A stretch of 64,000 nt of DNA from Microtetraspora malaysiensis (GCF_001528665.1 NZ_BBYJ01000011.1:62001-126000); one strand, 5' to 3'. Positions 41,926-50,877 are shown, counted from the first letter of the stretch. Numbers and translations are program-made. Notes: a model not told the origin generated them from the sequence alone.

Positions 41926-42503
41926 CAGGACTCTCCCTTCTTGGCGGTCCGGGGCTTGGTCGCCCTCTTCGGTTTCCCCGGCGCCTCGGCGGCTTTCGCG
42001 GCCTTCGCGGGTTTCGCGGGTTTCGCGGGTTTGGCGGCCTTGGCCGGAATTCCCGGTCTCTCGGCCGGCGCCACCGCGACCGGTGTCATGCCCTCGCCGG
42101 TATCGATGAAGCCGAAGGCCCGCAGCTTCATCAGGGCGAGGGCGTGGGTCCGCTCCGAATGGATCCCGCCGTTGACCAGGCCGCTGAAGCCCATCAGGCG
42201 CATGCCGCCGCCGTACTCGACGAGCGGAACCTCGTGCGTGTCGCCCGGTTCGAGGCGGACCGCGGTGCCTGCCGGGAGGTCCAGGTGCATGCCGAAGGCT
42301 GCATCCCGGTCGAAGGCGAGCGCCCGGTTGGCCTCGAAGAAGTGATAGTGCGAGCAGACCTGGATCGCCCGATCCCCGGTGTTCCGCACGGTCAGGGTCG
42401 TCTTCCGGCGGCCCACGTTGATCTCGATGGGCTCGTCGGCGTACAGGTATCTCTCGCCGTGCGGCAGACGCTCGTGCGTGTCGGCTCGTTTCGTGGGTGC
42501 CAT
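41925..42503 (-). CDS. ureB: Urease beta subunit with a Lys/Ala/Pro-rich C-terminal tail, 192 aa
   Basis: Residues 1-140 are a normal UreB ([20 protein letters not shown], then [20 protein letters not shown] and [20 protein letters not shown]), where the family usually has 100-130 residues. Then follow about 45 residues of low complexity with repeated [10 protein letters not shown]-like units and [18 protein letters not shown], similar to histone-H1-like tails. The DNA for this part contains the 9-bp unit GGGTTTCGC repeated. The tail is very basic and may bind nucleic acid, metal-loading factors or the cell envelope, which is guesswork. It starts 23 bases after the CbiX-like gene. Confidence 0.9.
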   Translation of the reverse strand: MAPTKRADTHERLPHGERYLYADEPIEINVGRRKTTLTVRNTGDRAIQVCSHYHFFEANRALAFDRDAAFGMHLDLPAGTAVRLEPGDTHEVPLVEYGGGMRLMGFSGLVNGGIHSERTHALALMKLRAFGFIDTGEGMTPVAVAPAERPGIPAKAAKPAKPAKPAKAAKAAEAPGKPKRATKPRTAKKGES

Positions 42504-42526
42504 GGCTCGCCTCCCAGTTGTGCCTC

Positions 42527-43258
42527 TCAGTGGTGGTGGTCGTGCCGCGCGGACGGCGCGACGACGAGGCCGTCATCGTGGTGTTCATCCCACCGGTGCT
42601 CGGCGGCCGTGACCCGTTGCCCGATCAGTTCCTCCAGGGCGGCGGGGGAGAGCAGCGGACCCGAAGCGATCGTGCCCGGGGGTGTGGCGGGCTCGACGAA
42701 CGATGCAGGGACGACGACCACCTGCCGGGCGCCGAGCAGGCGACATCGGGTCACGCCCTCGGCCACGTTCGGGTCCCCGCCGATCAGCGCGACCTCGACC
42801 CGGTGGCATCCGCTGTGCTCCCGGGCGAGCCGGGCCACCCGGAACAGCTCGGCGTCCTCGTCCGCCGTTGCCGCCGGCGCGACGATCAGGACCGCCCCCG
42901 CCTCGGGCTCCGGTACGGCGACCCGCCTGGCCGCGGCCCGGATCCACCCGACCAGGTGGTCCACCGTGGCGAGCGGGGGCGCGAGCAGTAGCTCACCCGG
43001 CTCGCGCTCCCGGCTGTTCCAGCGGAGCACCCGTGCGATGTCGGCGACGACCCCGGCGTCCCGCCCCAGGGTCATGGGGACGACGACGGCCGGCCCGCGA
43101 GTCAACGCGTGCAGCCCCGACCCGACGCCGGTCACCATCTCCCGGCAGAGCCCGCGCAGGGCGCCGCCGTACCCGCTCTCGTGCCCTCCGACGAGTACGA
43201 CCTCGCGCCTCATCGTCACCGCGGCCGACCCCGCCGTTTCCGTCCGGACCGCCGTCAC
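42527..43258 (-). CDS. CbiX/SirB-like chelatase-family protein with His tail, inside the urease operon, 243 aa
   Basis: Two CbiX-like halves: [20 protein letters not shown] and [20 protein letters not shown] in the first, then [20 protein letters not shown] with [20 protein letters not shown] and [12 protein letters not shown] in the second. CbiX proteins insert Co, Ni or Fe into tetrapyrroles. The usual GHGS active-site motif is altered (VGGHES). The C-terminus has [21 protein letters not shown], a metal-binding tail like that of UreE. It starts two bases after ureA and ends 23 bases before ureB. No cobalamin genes are nearby, so a nickel carrier for urease is more likely than a chelatase. 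That is inference. Confidence 0.8.
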   Translation of the reverse strand: MTAVRTETAGSAAVTMRREVVLVGGHESGYGGALRGLCREMVTGVGSGLHALTRGPAVVVPMTLGRDAGVVADIARVLRWNSREREPGELLLAPPLATVDHLVGWIRAAARRVAVPEPEAGAVLIVAPAATADEDAELFRVARLAREHSGCHRVEVALIGGDPNVAEGVTRCRLLGARQVVVVPASFVEPATPPGTIASGPLLSPAALEELIGQRVTAAEHRWDEHHDDGLVVAPSARHDHHH

Positions 43259-43260
43259 GC

Positions 43261-43566
43261 TCAGCCGCCGATGGGGTCGTGGCAGGAGACCAGCTTGGAT
43301 CCGTCAGGGAAGGTCGCCTCGATCTGCATGAGCGGGAGCATCTCCCGCACCCCGTCCATCACGTCCGCGGAGCCGAGGACCTGCTTGCCCAGCTCCATGC
43401 AGTCGGCGACGCTCCTGCCGTCGCGCGCGGCCTCCAAGATGGCCGCGCTGACCATCGCGACCGCCTCGCTGTAATTCAGCTTCAGCCCGCGTGCCCTGCG
43501 CTTGGCGGCCAGGTCGGCCACGATGTAGATCAGCAGTTTGTCCAGCTCGCGCGGTGCGAGGTTCAT
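43261..43566 (-). CDS. ureA: Urease gamma subunit, 101 aa
   Basis: Typical Ure[21 protein letters not shown] at the start, [20 protein letters not shown] and [20 protein letters not shown], then MEGVREMLP-like [20 protein letters not shown]. The frame is open far upstream, but ATG 43566 with AAAGGGAA before it gives the family length (100). It follows the urea transporter after 38 bases and is separated from ureB by the CbiX-like gene, an unusual interruption, since ureA and ureB normally adjoin or are fused. Confidence 0.93.
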   Translation of the reverse strand: MNLAPRELDKLLIYIVADLAAKRRARGLKLNYSEAVAMVSAAILEAARDGRSVADCMELGKQVLGSADVMDGVREMLPLMQIEATFPDGSKLVSCHDPIGG

Positions 43567-43604
43567 GGGTTTCCCTTTCTCGCGTGCTTCCTCTTCCGCC
43601 CTCG

Positions 43605-44594
43605 TCATGTCCGGCGGAGCCGGGACAGCACAGGGATGGCGGCGAGGAACACCCAGGTGACGAGGACGAACGGCCAGGTGAGCGTGTGGCCGCCGAACGG
43701 CAGGAAGAAGTCGGTGATGGCCGCGGTCAGCGCCGTGGCCGAGGCCGCGCCGATCACCGCGAACAGGACGCCGAGCGGTGACAGGACGACGAAGACGCCG
43801 CAGAGCGCCATCGCCGTCAGGACGGCGTTGTAGCCGTACAGGCCGGCGGCGACGTCGGCGGCAGGTGCGCCCAGAGCCCAGGCGACGAACATGCCGAACA
43901 GGCTGGACAGGACCGCGGCGGCCGCGGCGACACGGCTCGCCATCAGCAGCCCGACCAGGAAGATGAGGCCGACGTACCACTTGTCCTGGAAAAAGACCTG
44001 ACCGATCCCCCGGAACATGCCCTGCCAGACCTCGTTCCAGGACAGTGGGATGGCACCGCGCGTCGCCGACGGCGGCGGCGGGCCGATCCTGCCCTGCGCC
44101 ACATGCCGGAAGGAGGAGGCGGCGAGCAGCATGACCGTGGTGATCACGCAGAACGGCGCGGTGAGTGTCGGCAGGCTGTACGGCGTCAGTACGCTGTTCA
44201 TCGCCGACGTGAGCACGCTCCCGCCGATGCACCCGCCGATGGTCAGCAGCATGGTCACCCAGCTCGTCCCGAAGTACAGGACGAAGGCCACGCCGATGAG
44301 CGTGCCGGGAAAGCCTTCGAGGCCGAGCCTGACCCGGTCGGACGCGGCGCCGAACACGTACGCGGTGAGCGTGGCCACCCCCGAACCGAGCAGGCCGAAC
44401 ATCCCGTACTGCCAGCCGCCGACGAACAGGGCGACGATGAAAAGGATGCCGGCCCAGTAACTCGCCATGAAGTCGACCTGTCCGACGCCCCTGATCACGG
44501 GAAGCAGCGCGCTCAACGGCGGGCGTCGCATGGCCTCGACGAGCCGAGTTGGGGTCGCGGGTGTCAAAGAGTGGCCCCCCGGGAACGAGGACAT
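43605..44594 (-). CDS. Urea transporter (UT family), 329 aa
   Basis: Integral membrane protein with about ten helices arranged as two similar halves: [40 protein letters not shown], then [20 protein letters not shown] and [17 protein letters not shown]. The half-repeat signature (EGFPGTLIG and YGYNAVLTA) is that of UT/Yut urea channels. It heads the urease operon and is divergent from the ammonium transporter across 176 bases. It brings urea in passively for UreABC. Confidence 0.86.
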   Translation of the reverse strand: MSSFPGGHSLTPATPTRLVEAMRRPPLSALLPVIRGVGQVDFMASYWAGILFIVALFVGGWQYGMFGLLGSGVATLTAYVFGAASDRVRLGLEGFPGTLIGVAFVLYFGTSWVTMLLTIGGCIGGSVLTSAMNSVLTPYSLPTLTAPFCVITTVMLLAASSFRHVAQGRIGPPPPSATRGAIPLSWNEVWQGMFRGIGQVFFQDKWYVGLIFLVGLLMASRVAAAAAVLSSLFGMFVAWALGAPAADVAAGLYGYNAVLTAMALCGVFVVLSPLGVLFAVIGAASATALTAAITDFFLPFGGHTLTWPFVLVTWVFLAAIPVLSRLRRT

Positions 44595-44770
44595 GCCGTG
44601 GCGAGTGCGTGCTTTCTCGCAGGCTGTATTTCCTCGCAGCAGTGGCCGGACGCGCCCGGGACCATGAAGGGACCAGTTGCGGAGGAAGGCTTTGCTTTGC
44701 TCGTGCCTCGCCGATCCGCGCGGGAGGAAGGAACAGAAGGTGATCCTGCTCCGCTAAGCGAGGTTCCGTG

Positions 44771-45979
44771 ATGCCGGTCGGACTCAACACAGGCGACTCC
44801 GCCTGGGTGCTGGTGAGCACCGCGATGGTGCTCCTGATGACCCCCGGCCTGGCGTTCTTCTACGGCGGCATGGTCCGCGCGAAGAACGTCTTCAGCATGG
44901 TCTTCATGAGCTTCGTCTCGATCAGCATCGTGACGATCATCTGGTTCGGCTACGGGTACGGCCTCGCGTTCGGCAAGGACGCGGGCGGGCTCGGGCTGAT
45001 CGGCTGGGGCGACTTCCGCTTCGCGAACATCCTGCCGTCAGATCTCACCGGCAGGGTCCCGAAGTACGCCTACGCGCTCTTCCAGCTCACCTTCGCGATC
45101 ATCACGGTGGCGCTGATCAGCGGCTCGGTCGCCGGACGCACCCGGGTCGGGCCGTGGATGGTCTTCTCCCTGCTGTGGTCGACCTTCGTCTACTCGCCGG
45201 TCGCGCACTGGGTGTTCGACCGTACGGGCTGGATCAACAAGATGGGGACGCTCGACTTCGCCGGTGGGCTGGTGGTCGAGCTCAACTCGGGCATGGCCGG
45301 GCTCGCGCTGGCGATCGCCCTGGGGCCGGGCATCCGCTACCGCCGCAGGGAACCGCCGGAACCGAGCAACATCCCGATGGTCATGATCGGTTTGGCCCTG
45401 CTGTGGTTCGGCTGGTTCGGCTTCAACGGCGGATCCGCGCTGGCGGACGGCAAGGTCGCGGTCAACGCCTTCGCGAACACGTTCATCGCAGGCTGCTCGG
45501 GGATGCTCACCTGGATGGCCGTCGAGTGGTTCAGGAAGCGGCGGCTCAGCAAGCTCGGCTCGGGCACCGGTGCCGTCGCCGGGCTGGTCGCCATCACGCC
45601 CTCATGCGCGTACGTGAACGTTGAGGGCGCCTTCGCGATCGGGATCTTCGCCGCGCTGCTCTGTTCGTTCGCGGTGCAGTGGAAGTTCGTGCTCGGGTAC
45701 GACGACACGCTGGACGTGGTCGGGGTACACGGCGTCGGCGGCATCGTCGGCCTGCTCGCGCTCGGCTTCTTCTCGACCGGCTTCCTCGGTCGCGCCGGGC
45801 TGTTCTACGGCGGTGGGGGAGCGCTGCTCGGCAGGCAGGTCCTGGCGATCCTCGCGGTGATGTTCTACACCTTCGTCGTCACGTACCTGATCGGCAAGCT
45901 CGTAGACCGGACGCTGCGGCTGAAGGAGACGGAGGAGGAGCAGCTCGCCGGATCGGATCTCCAGTTCGGCACGGAGTGA
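44771..45979 (+). CDS. amt: Ammonium transporter (Amt/MEP family), 402 aa
   Basis: Eleven predicted membrane helices. Amt marks: [17 protein letters not shown] near residues 22-38, the [10 protein letters not shown] segment and the pore-region [16 protein letters not shown] with conserved His. No long cytoplasmic tail. ATG 44771 directly follows GTG 44768; either may be used, with GAGG upstream. Divergent from the urea transporter/urease operon, so urea entry, hydrolysis and ammonium handling are adjacent. No glnK follows, unlike the usual amtB-glnK pair. Control by GlnR is likely in actinomycetes but I found no certain site. Confidence 0.92.
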   Translation: MPVGLNTGDSAWVLVSTAMVLLMTPGLAFFYGGMVRAKNVFSMVFMSFVSISIVTIIWFGYGYGLAFGKDAGGLGLIGWGDFRFANILPSDLTGRVPKYAYALFQLTFAIITVALISGSVAGRTRVGPWMVFSLLWSTFVYSPVAHWVFDRTGWINKMGTLDFAGGLVVELNSGMAGLALAIALGPGIRYRRREPPEPSNIPMVMIGLALLWFGWFGFNGGSALADGKVAVNAFANTFIAGCSGMLTWMAVEWFRKRRLSKLGSGTGAVAGLVAITPSCAYVNVEGAFAIGIFAALLCSFAVQWKFVLGYDDTLDVVGVHGVGGIVGLLALGFFSTGFLGRAGLFYGGGGALLGRQVLAILAVMFYTFVVTYLIGKLVDRTLRLKETEEEQLAGSDLQFGTE

Positions 45980-45984
45980 CGCTC

Positions 45985-46160
45985 ACCGGGACCGGACGGC
46001 GGCGAGGTCGCCCCGGGGCACGGCGGCCGCGGGTCGTACTCGATCGCCAACTGCACCGCCTGGGCGGTCGCCGGATCGGTGGCCTCGGCCAGCAGGGTCA
46101 GCGCCATGTCGATCCCGGCCGATACGCCCGCCGCGGGCCGGGCGGGTGCGGCGAGCCGCC
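45985..46160 (-). pseudogene. C-terminal remnant of a DJ-1/PfpI protein
   Basis: Minus-strand translation gives PAAGVSAGIDMALTLLAEAT, then DPATAQAVQLAIEYDPRPP. This closely parallels the end of the DJ-1/PfpI protein at 15853-16479 (GVSAGIDMALTLAARLWGEP and IQLALEYDPQPP). Everything N-terminal to this is missing, and the upstream sequence is the promoter of the next gene. A relic of a second family member. Confidence 0.6.
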
Positions 46161-46170
46161 GGGCGGCGGA

Positions 46171-46236
46171 TTTGTATCAGCGAGTTGCAACAAGCCGCCG
46201 ATTGGGGCAGTCTTTGTGTCAACGGATTGATACAAA
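46171..46236. promoter_or_regulatory. YtrA/GntR-type operator cluster
   Basis: TTTGTGTCAA (46213-46222) and TTGATACAAA (46227-46236) form a 10-bp inverted repeat with one mismatch and a 4-base spacer, ending 9 bases before the start codon of the membrane gene. A further half-site TTTGTATCA lies at 46171-46179, 42 bases upstream of the first arm. The adjacent GntR gene is the probable binder. AAAGGAG, the ribosome site, overlaps the last arm. Confidence 0.65.
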
Positions 46237-46245
46237 GGAGTAGGC

Positions 46246-47130
46246 ATGGCGGCTGTGCTCGTCCTTCCCCTCACGGCGCTTCTCGTGCTCGTCGCCGTGC
46301 TTCTCGCGGTGCTGCTGTCGCTGAACCGGGTGGTACGCGTCCCGGCCGGCGGTGACGCGGCCGTGCTGCGCGCCACGTCGAGGCGGCTCCTGTGGCCCCG
46401 GCTGGCCGGGCTCGCCGCCGGAGTCGCGGCGTCCTGGGTCGTGTTCGCCTGGGACGGCCTCGGCCGGGGGCCGATGCTGGCGGCTCCCGTGCTGGGGGTG
46501 GGGCTCCTGGTCGGCACGCTGGCCGGCGAGCTGACCGTGCCGCGACCGCACGGTCCGGTCCGGGGGGCCTCGCTGGAGATCAGACGCGCCCGTGACTACC
46601 TGCCCGCATTCTCCGCGCCGCTGGCCGCGGTGCTGTCGCTGATCGCCGTCGTGCTGCTGACTGTCACCTCCGTCGCCGCCGCCGACGACGATCTCGGCCG
46701 GCCCGGGCGGGCGTTGGCGATGATCAGCGCCGACGGCACGGTGCGCAGCGCGGTGGGTCCGTGGCCCGGCTGGTTCTACGCGTGGCCGATGCTGGCCGTG
46801 CTGGCGGCGGCGTTCCTGCTCTCCGCTCTGGTCGTCCACCGGGTCGTCCAGCGCGGACGCCCCGGTCTCGACGCGGCGGCCAGAGCGGTGGACGACGCGC
46901 AGCGCGCCCACTCCGCTCGGGTCGTCACCGCGGCCTACGGCCTCTGCGTGGCCCTGCCGCTGGCCGGCGTCGCCGTCGTCGCCGCCGGTGCCCTCTTCCG
47001 GCAGAGCGACCTCGCCGGCTGGGCCGGGCCCGCCGGGTTCGCGGTGCTGGGGGTTGCCCTCATCGCCGTCGCCTCGGCCGTCTGGTACCTGGCTGAGCTG
47101 TTCTCCCGCCCCCGGATCAGGACGTCATGA
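46246..47130 (+). CDS. Membrane protein paired with the GntR/YtrA regulator, 294 aa
   Basis: About seven hydrophobic segments, the first at residues 3-24 (LVLPLTALLVLVAVLLAVLL); others begin AAPVLGVGLLVGTLAGE, AVLSLIAVVLLTVTSV, WPMLAVLAAAFLLSALVV and AGVAVVAAGAL. No transporter motif and no ATP-binding partner in the operon. ATG 46246 has AAAGGAG in the operator. It overlaps the GntR gene by ATGA, the usual arrangement of YtrA-type loci, where the regulator controls an envelope-stress membrane function. Function unknown. Confidence 0.75.
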   Translation: MAAVLVLPLTALLVLVAVLLAVLLSLNRVVRVPAGGDAAVLRATSRRLLWPRLAGLAAGVAASWVVFAWDGLGRGPMLAAPVLGVGLLVGTLAGELTVPRPHGPVRGASLEIRRARDYLPAFSAPLAAVLSLIAVVLLTVTSVAAADDDLGRPGRALAMISADGTVRSAVGPWPGWFYAWPMLAVLAAAFLLSALVVHRVVQRGRPGLDAAARAVDDAQRAHSARVVTAAYGLCVALPLAGVAVVAAGALFRQSDLAGWAGPAGFAVLGVALIAVASAVWYLAELFSRPRIRTS

Positions 47131-47489
47131 TCGAGGTCGACGTCACCAGTCCCTCGCCGCCGTACGAGCAGATCCGGGCACAGCTCGCTCAGCTGATCCG
47201 GTGCGGGGTGCTGGGCGCGGGCGCCCGGCTGCCGCCGGTCCGGCAGCTCGCCGCGGATCTCGGCCTGGCGACCGGCACGGTGGCGCGGGCGTACAAGGAG
47301 CTTGAGCAGGGCGGATACGTCACCGGAAAGCGTGGCGGCGGCACCCGTGTCCTGTCGCAACCCGAGCCCGGCCCGGCCCGGGAGGAGCTGATCAGGGAGC
47401 ACGCCCGTGCCTACCTCGCCGAGGTGGTCCGGCTCGGCGGCACCGTCGAGGAAGCCGTCGCCGCTCTGACGAGACCGGCCGCCGAGTGA
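47127..47489 (+). CDS. GntR-family (YtrA subfamily) regulator, 120 aa
   Basis: Winged helix typical of GntR: PPYEQIRAQLAQLIRCGVLG, ARLPPVRQLAADLGLATGTV and ARAYKELEQGGYVTGKRGGG. Only about 45 residues follow the DNA-binding domain, the hallmark of the YtrA subfamily. It overlaps the membrane-protein gene and probably represses the operon through the repeats at 46171-46236. Effector unknown; relatives respond to cell-wall antibiotics. Confidence 0.88.
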   Translation: MIEVDVTSPSPPYEQIRAQLAQLIRCGVLGAGARLPPVRQLAADLGLATGTVARAYKELEQGGYVTGKRGGGTRVLSQPEPGPAREELIREHARAYLAEVVRLGGTVEEAVAALTRPAAE

Positions 47490-47596
47490 TAGCCCTCGGG
47501 CACGCGCAGCCGGTCCCGCCGGATGGGCTTTCGCGCGGTTCGGCGCTGCCGGGGCCGCCGAGGGAAAGGCGACGACCGGCATGGCGGAACAGACGG

Positions 47597-48019
47597 TCAG
47601 CGACCGGATCCGGAGCGTCCGCGACGGAAGACGTCCCAGACGAGGAAGTACAGGGCGGCGGAGACGACCGCCCAGGCGCCGAGCCCGGCGAGCAGGGCGA
47701 GCGGCGTCGGGATCCGGGTCGCGAGCACCCAGACGCAGGCGGCGTACACGATCATGCCGGCCGCGCCGAGTATCGCGCCGCGCGCGTCCTGGGCAGCCGG
47801 CCTCCGGTTGTGCTCCTCATGCTGGATGAGCGTGAGCGTCGCCGCGAGGATGGCGGGGAAGGCCAGGAAGACCCCGCCGGTGACCTCGCCCCAGGCGCGG
47901 CCGATCAGCGCGGCGGCCACCGAGATCACCGCGCCGAAGACGAACCGCACCGCCATCTCACGCTTGGTGATCTTCTTCAGGTGTGCGGGCTCGACGCGGA
48001 TCTTCATCGACGGGCTCAT
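47597..48019 (-). CDS. DUF3147-like small membrane protein, 140 aa
   Basis: Four hydrophobic segments: FVFGAVISVAAALIGRAWG, GGVFLAFPAILAATLTLI, AILGAAGMIVYAACVWVLAT and LALLAGLGAWAVVSAALYFL. After the start comes a basic stretch (KIRVEPAHLKKITKREMA). ATG 48019 overlaps the stop of the upstream membrane gene (ATGA); ATG 48007 is possible. The two proteins resemble each other and the DUF3147 type (from memory) and probably form a heteromer. Function unknown. Confidence 0.65.
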   Translation of the reverse strand: MSPSMKIRVEPAHLKKITKREMAVRFVFGAVISVAAALIGRAWGEVTGGVFLAFPAILAATLTLIQHEEHNRRPAAQDARGAILGAAGMIVYAACVWVLATRIPTPLALLAGLGAWAVVSAALYFLVWDVFRRGRSGSGR

Positions 48020-48366
48020 CCGACCACTGTGAGCAGCACTCGGCAGACGGTGGCCGTGGCGGCCCAGGCAGCGAGTGCGGCCACGGTGCCGACCGTCGCG
48101 CCCAGACGCGTGACCAGCGGGACGGCCGAGGCGCAGTAGGCCACCAGCGCGATCGCACCGGCGATCATCCCGAGGGCGGACTCCGCGACCGGCACGGCTC
48201 CATTGACCGCCATCGTGATGGTCATGCCGGCGAGCGCGATGGACGGGGCGGCGGAGAAGATCCCGGCGAACTGCTTGGGCATGACCAGCTCTCCGATCAG
48301 CGCGAACGCCATGACGAAGAGGCCGCCGCAGAGCCCCCGAGCGGCGAGCACCAGCACCTCGCCCAA
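48016..48366 (-). CDS. DUF3147-like membrane protein, first of a pair, 116 aa
   Basis: Four hydrophobic segments fill the whole chain: LVLAARGLCGGLFVMAFALI, FSAAPSIALAGMTITMAVNG, MIAGAIALVAYCASAVPLV and GTVAALAAWAATATVCRVLL. The FAGIFSAAPSIALAG segment corresponds to GGVFLAFPAILAAT in the downstream partner, so they are likely ancient duplicates. Overlaps the partner by ATGA. The first conserved part, GELVMPKQFAGIFSAAPS, is what I associate with DUF3147-like proteins. Alternative: an uncharacterised SMR-sized transporter pair, but it lacks the Glu of SMR helix 1. Confidence 0.65.
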   Translation of the reverse strand: MGEVLVLAARGLCGGLFVMAFALIGELVMPKQFAGIFSAAPSIALAGMTITMAVNGAVPVAESALGMIAGAIALVAYCASAVPLVTRLGATVGTVAALAAWAATATVCRVLLTVVG

Positions 48367-48580
48367 TCTCGCCTCCCACAGTCCGCCCGGCCGCCGGCCT
48401 CACCGTCCTCCGCCGGAACCGGCGCGGGGGAGGCACGCGGATACCACGCTCGCGCGCGGCGGACAGAAGATCCCGCCTTTGTAACACCCGTCCGGGCGAT
48501 TCCGCCGGAGCCGTGCCGTACAGGTGACAGGCTTGGGCGGCCGATCACCGTTCCCGGACCCCGCCGCATGGCGGACGGCG

Positions 48581-49672
48581 TCAGGGGGCGAGCCGGGCCA
48601 GAGCTCCGGTGTAGATCTCGACGGCCTCCTCGATGCGCGAGATCACGCAGTACTCGTCGGTGACGTGGGCCTGCTCGGGCTCCCCGGGACCGCAGATCAC
48701 GGCCGGCGTTCCGCCACCGGCGGCGACCAGGACGGACGCGTCGGTGAAGTAGCTGGCCGCGGGCCGGTCGCCCGGCGGCGTGGCCCCCGCCGCGAGCAGC
48801 GCCTGGACGAAGGCGTCGTCCGGGTCGGTCCACACGGCGGGCAGGTCGGTCAGCACCTCGAGGGAGGTCTCCTCGCCGAGGGCGCGCCCCAGCCGCTCGC
48901 GCAGCTCGGCGTGGTCCTGGCCGGCGACGGTGCGCAGGTCCACGGTCGCCTCGGCCAGGTCGGGGACGGAGTTCACGTTGATCCCGCCGCGTACCGTGCC
49001 GACGTTGGCGGTGGGGGCGCCCAGCCACGGGTGGGCGGGCACGCCGGGGTCGAACCGCTCCACCGCGCCGATCGCGCGGGCCAGCTTGTAGATCGCATTG
49101 TCCCCCAGATGCGGCATCGAGCCGTGCGCGGTGCGCCCGCGGGCGACCGCCTTGAGCCACAGCGCGCCCTTGTGCCCGAGCAGCGCCCGGTTGGCGGTCG
49201 GCTCGGCCACCAGCATCGCCCGCGCCTCGCCCACCATCCCGGTGGCGATCATGTCGATCGCGCCCTCGCACCCGGTCTCCTCGCCGGCGGTGAGGACGAC
49301 CTCCAGGGCCGCCCGCGGGCCCGAGCCGCGCACGTGCCGTTCGGCGGCGACGACGAGCGCGGCCACCCCGGCCTTCATGTCGCTGGAACCGCGCCCGTAG
49401 AGGCGGTCGCCGTCCACCTCGGCGGCGTGCGGGTCATGCGCCCACGCCTGGCCGCCCAGCGGCACCGTGTCCAGGTGCCCGGTCAGGACGACCGGGACGC
49501 CGGCCCCCCAGCGGGCCACCAGTCCGGTGCGTCCCGGCGCGTACCGATGCTCCCGCACGTCGAAGCCCGCCGCCGACAGCCGCCGGGCGAGCGGCTCGGC
49601 GACCGCCGCCTCGCCGCCGCCGACCGAGTCGATCCTGATCAGGTCGCGGGCCAGCTCCACCGCCTCGTTCAC
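48581..49672 (-). CDS. M20-family metallo-deacylase (ArgE/DapE type), 363 aa
   Basis: Metal ligands visible: VVLTGHLDTVPLGGQAW (His, Asp), LYGRGSSDMKAGVAALV (Asp), TAGEETGCEGAI (catalytic Glu and Glu ligand) and HKGALWLKAVARGRTAHGSM in the dimerisation domain. It hydrolyses an N-acyl bond of an amino acid, dipeptide or related small molecule. GTG 49672 overlaps the lacI-type regulator stop as GTGA, so the two are co-transcribed and the deacylase belongs to the same regulon as the divergent ABC genes. Substrate unknown. Confidence 0.85.
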   Translation of the reverse strand: MNEAVELARDLIRIDSVGGGEAAVAEPLARRLSAAGFDVREHRYAPGRTGLVARWGAGVPVVLTGHLDTVPLGGQAWAHDPHAAEVDGDRLYGRGSSDMKAGVAALVVAAERHVRGSGPRAALEVVLTAGEETGCEGAIDMIATGMVGEARAMLVAEPTANRALLGHKGALWLKAVARGRTAHGSMPHLGDNAIYKLARAIGAVERFDPGVPAHPWLGAPTANVGTVRGGINVNSVPDLAEATVDLRTVAGQDHAELRERLGRALGEETSLEVLTDLPAVWTDPDDAFVQALLAAGATPPGDRPAASYFTDASVLVAAGGGTPAVICGPGEPEQAHVTDEYCVISRIEEAVEIYTGALARLAP

Positions 49673-50715
49673 GCGGTTCCCCTCCCCATTTCCGTTCCGT
49701 TCGCGCCGCCGGCGGCCACCGGTCGGCTGGTCTCCCGTACGACGAGCCGCGGGGCGATCGCGATGCGCTGGGCGGGCCTCGGGTCGCTCACCCGGACCTG
49801 CCCGAGCAGGCGCACCGCCTCGGCCGCCATCTCCTCGACCGGCTGCCGGACGGTGGTGAGCGGGGGGTCGCACATCGTGGCGTGGCCGACGTCGTCGAAG
49901 CCGACGACCGACATGTCGTCGGGCACCCGGACGCCGCCCGCCCGGAGCGCGCGCACCAGCCCCACGGCGATTTCGTCGTTGCCGCACACGACGGCGTCGG
50001 GCATGGTCGCGCCGTCGAGCAGCAGCAGGCGGCCCGCCTCGATGCCCCATTCGAGAGTGAACTCGCCGAGCAGCGGCGCCGTGGCGTTCACCCCGGCCCG
50101 GGCGGCGGCCCGCTCGAAGCCGGACAGGCGGGATCTGGCCGAGGAGTTCATCAGGCGGCTGCCCACGAACGTGACCGACCGCGCGCCGCCCGCGGCCACG
50201 TGCTCGACCGCCTGGGCCAGGGCGGAGTCGTCGTCCACGCCCACCCAGTCGGCTCCGCCGCCCTCGATGTGCCGGTCGACCTGGACCAGCGGGACGCGCC
50301 GGGCGGCGTTCAGCACCGCGGGTACGCTGGCCTCGATGTCACACGGGCTGATGATCAGGCCGTCCACCCGCCGGGCGAGCAGCGTCTCGAGCCGCCTGGC
50401 CTCGACGTCCGGCCGGTACTGCGACGCGCACAGGAGCAAATCGCGCCCGGTCTCCTGGAGCTGGTGCTCGACCGCCTCGACGATCGTGGTGAAGAACGGG
50501 TTGCCGATGCCAGGGACGATCATGCCGATCGTGCCCGTGGTCCGGTCACGCAGCGCCTTGGCGACCGCGTTCGGCTGGTATCCCAGCTCGGCGGCGGCGC
50601 GGGACACCCGCTCGGCGATCTCGGGGGTGACCTTGCGTCGCCCCGAGAGGGCGCGGGAGGCCGAGGCCACGGAGACGCCGGCCGCCCTGGCCACGTCGTG
50701 GATTGTCACGCCCAT
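49669..50715 (-). CDS. LacI-family transcriptional regulator, 348 aa
   Basis: N-terminal HTH and hinge: TIHDVARAAGVSVASASRAL near residues 4-23, then AERVSRAAAELGYQPNAVAK. The effector domain follows, with GTIGMIVPGIGNPFFTTIVE near 63-82 and CGNDEIAVGLVRALRAGGVR near 235-254. The frame is open to 50868, but ATG 50715 gives the exact family N-terminus. Two matching palindromes lie in the divergent gap. It very probably represses the importer operon and itself until a sugar or nucleoside binds. Confidence 0.9.
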   Translation of the reverse strand: MGVTIHDVARAAGVSVASASRALSGRRKVTPEIAERVSRAAAELGYQPNAVAKALRDRTTGTIGMIVPGIGNPFFTTIVEAVEHQLQETGRDLLLCASQYRPDVEARRLETLLARRVDGLIISPCDIEASVPAVLNAARRVPLVQVDRHIEGGGADWVGVDDDSALAQAVEHVAAGGARSVTFVGSRLMNSSARSRLSGFERAAARAGVNATAPLLGEFTLEWGIEAGRLLLLDGATMPDAVVCGNDEIAVGLVRALRAGGVRVPDDMSVVGFDDVGHATMCDPPLTTVRQPVEEMAAEAVRLLGQVRVSDPRPAQRIAIAPRLVVRETSRPVAAGGANGTEMGRGTA

Positions 50716-50727
50716 GGTGCCATCATT

Positions 50728-50743
50728 GTGTAATCGATTTCCC
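50728..50743. promoter_or_regulatory. LacI-type operator, proximal (autoregulatory) copy
   Basis: GTGTAATCGATTTCCC agrees with the palindrome at 50878-50893 in 12 of 16 positions including the whole TAATCGATT core. It lies 13 bases upstream of the regulator's ATG, in its leader. Confidence 0.5.
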
Positions 50744-50877
50744 TGTCCTGTCGGGGACGGACGGCTTGTTGTCGATCTGTGATCATCATCACTGATGAGT
50801 TCAGCAGAACGATAGATCGTCGTGGGGCTTACGTCACCTTGACGCCCGTTTGTGCTGCTCGCTAGCATCCCAGAAAT

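Noticed and set aside
41926-42588. Long upstream extension of the ureC frame
   Set aside because: It crosses ureB in another frame. The urease alpha family begins at ATG 41925.
42527-43258. Cobalamin or sirohaem chelatase function for the CbiX-like protein
   Set aside because: No tetrapyrrole genes are near, the motif is altered, and the operon is urease; kept only as fold assignment.
44595-44767. GlnR-type box between the urea transporter and amt
   Set aside because: Nitrogen control would be expected, but I could not find a convincing GTnAC-n6-GAAAC-like pair.
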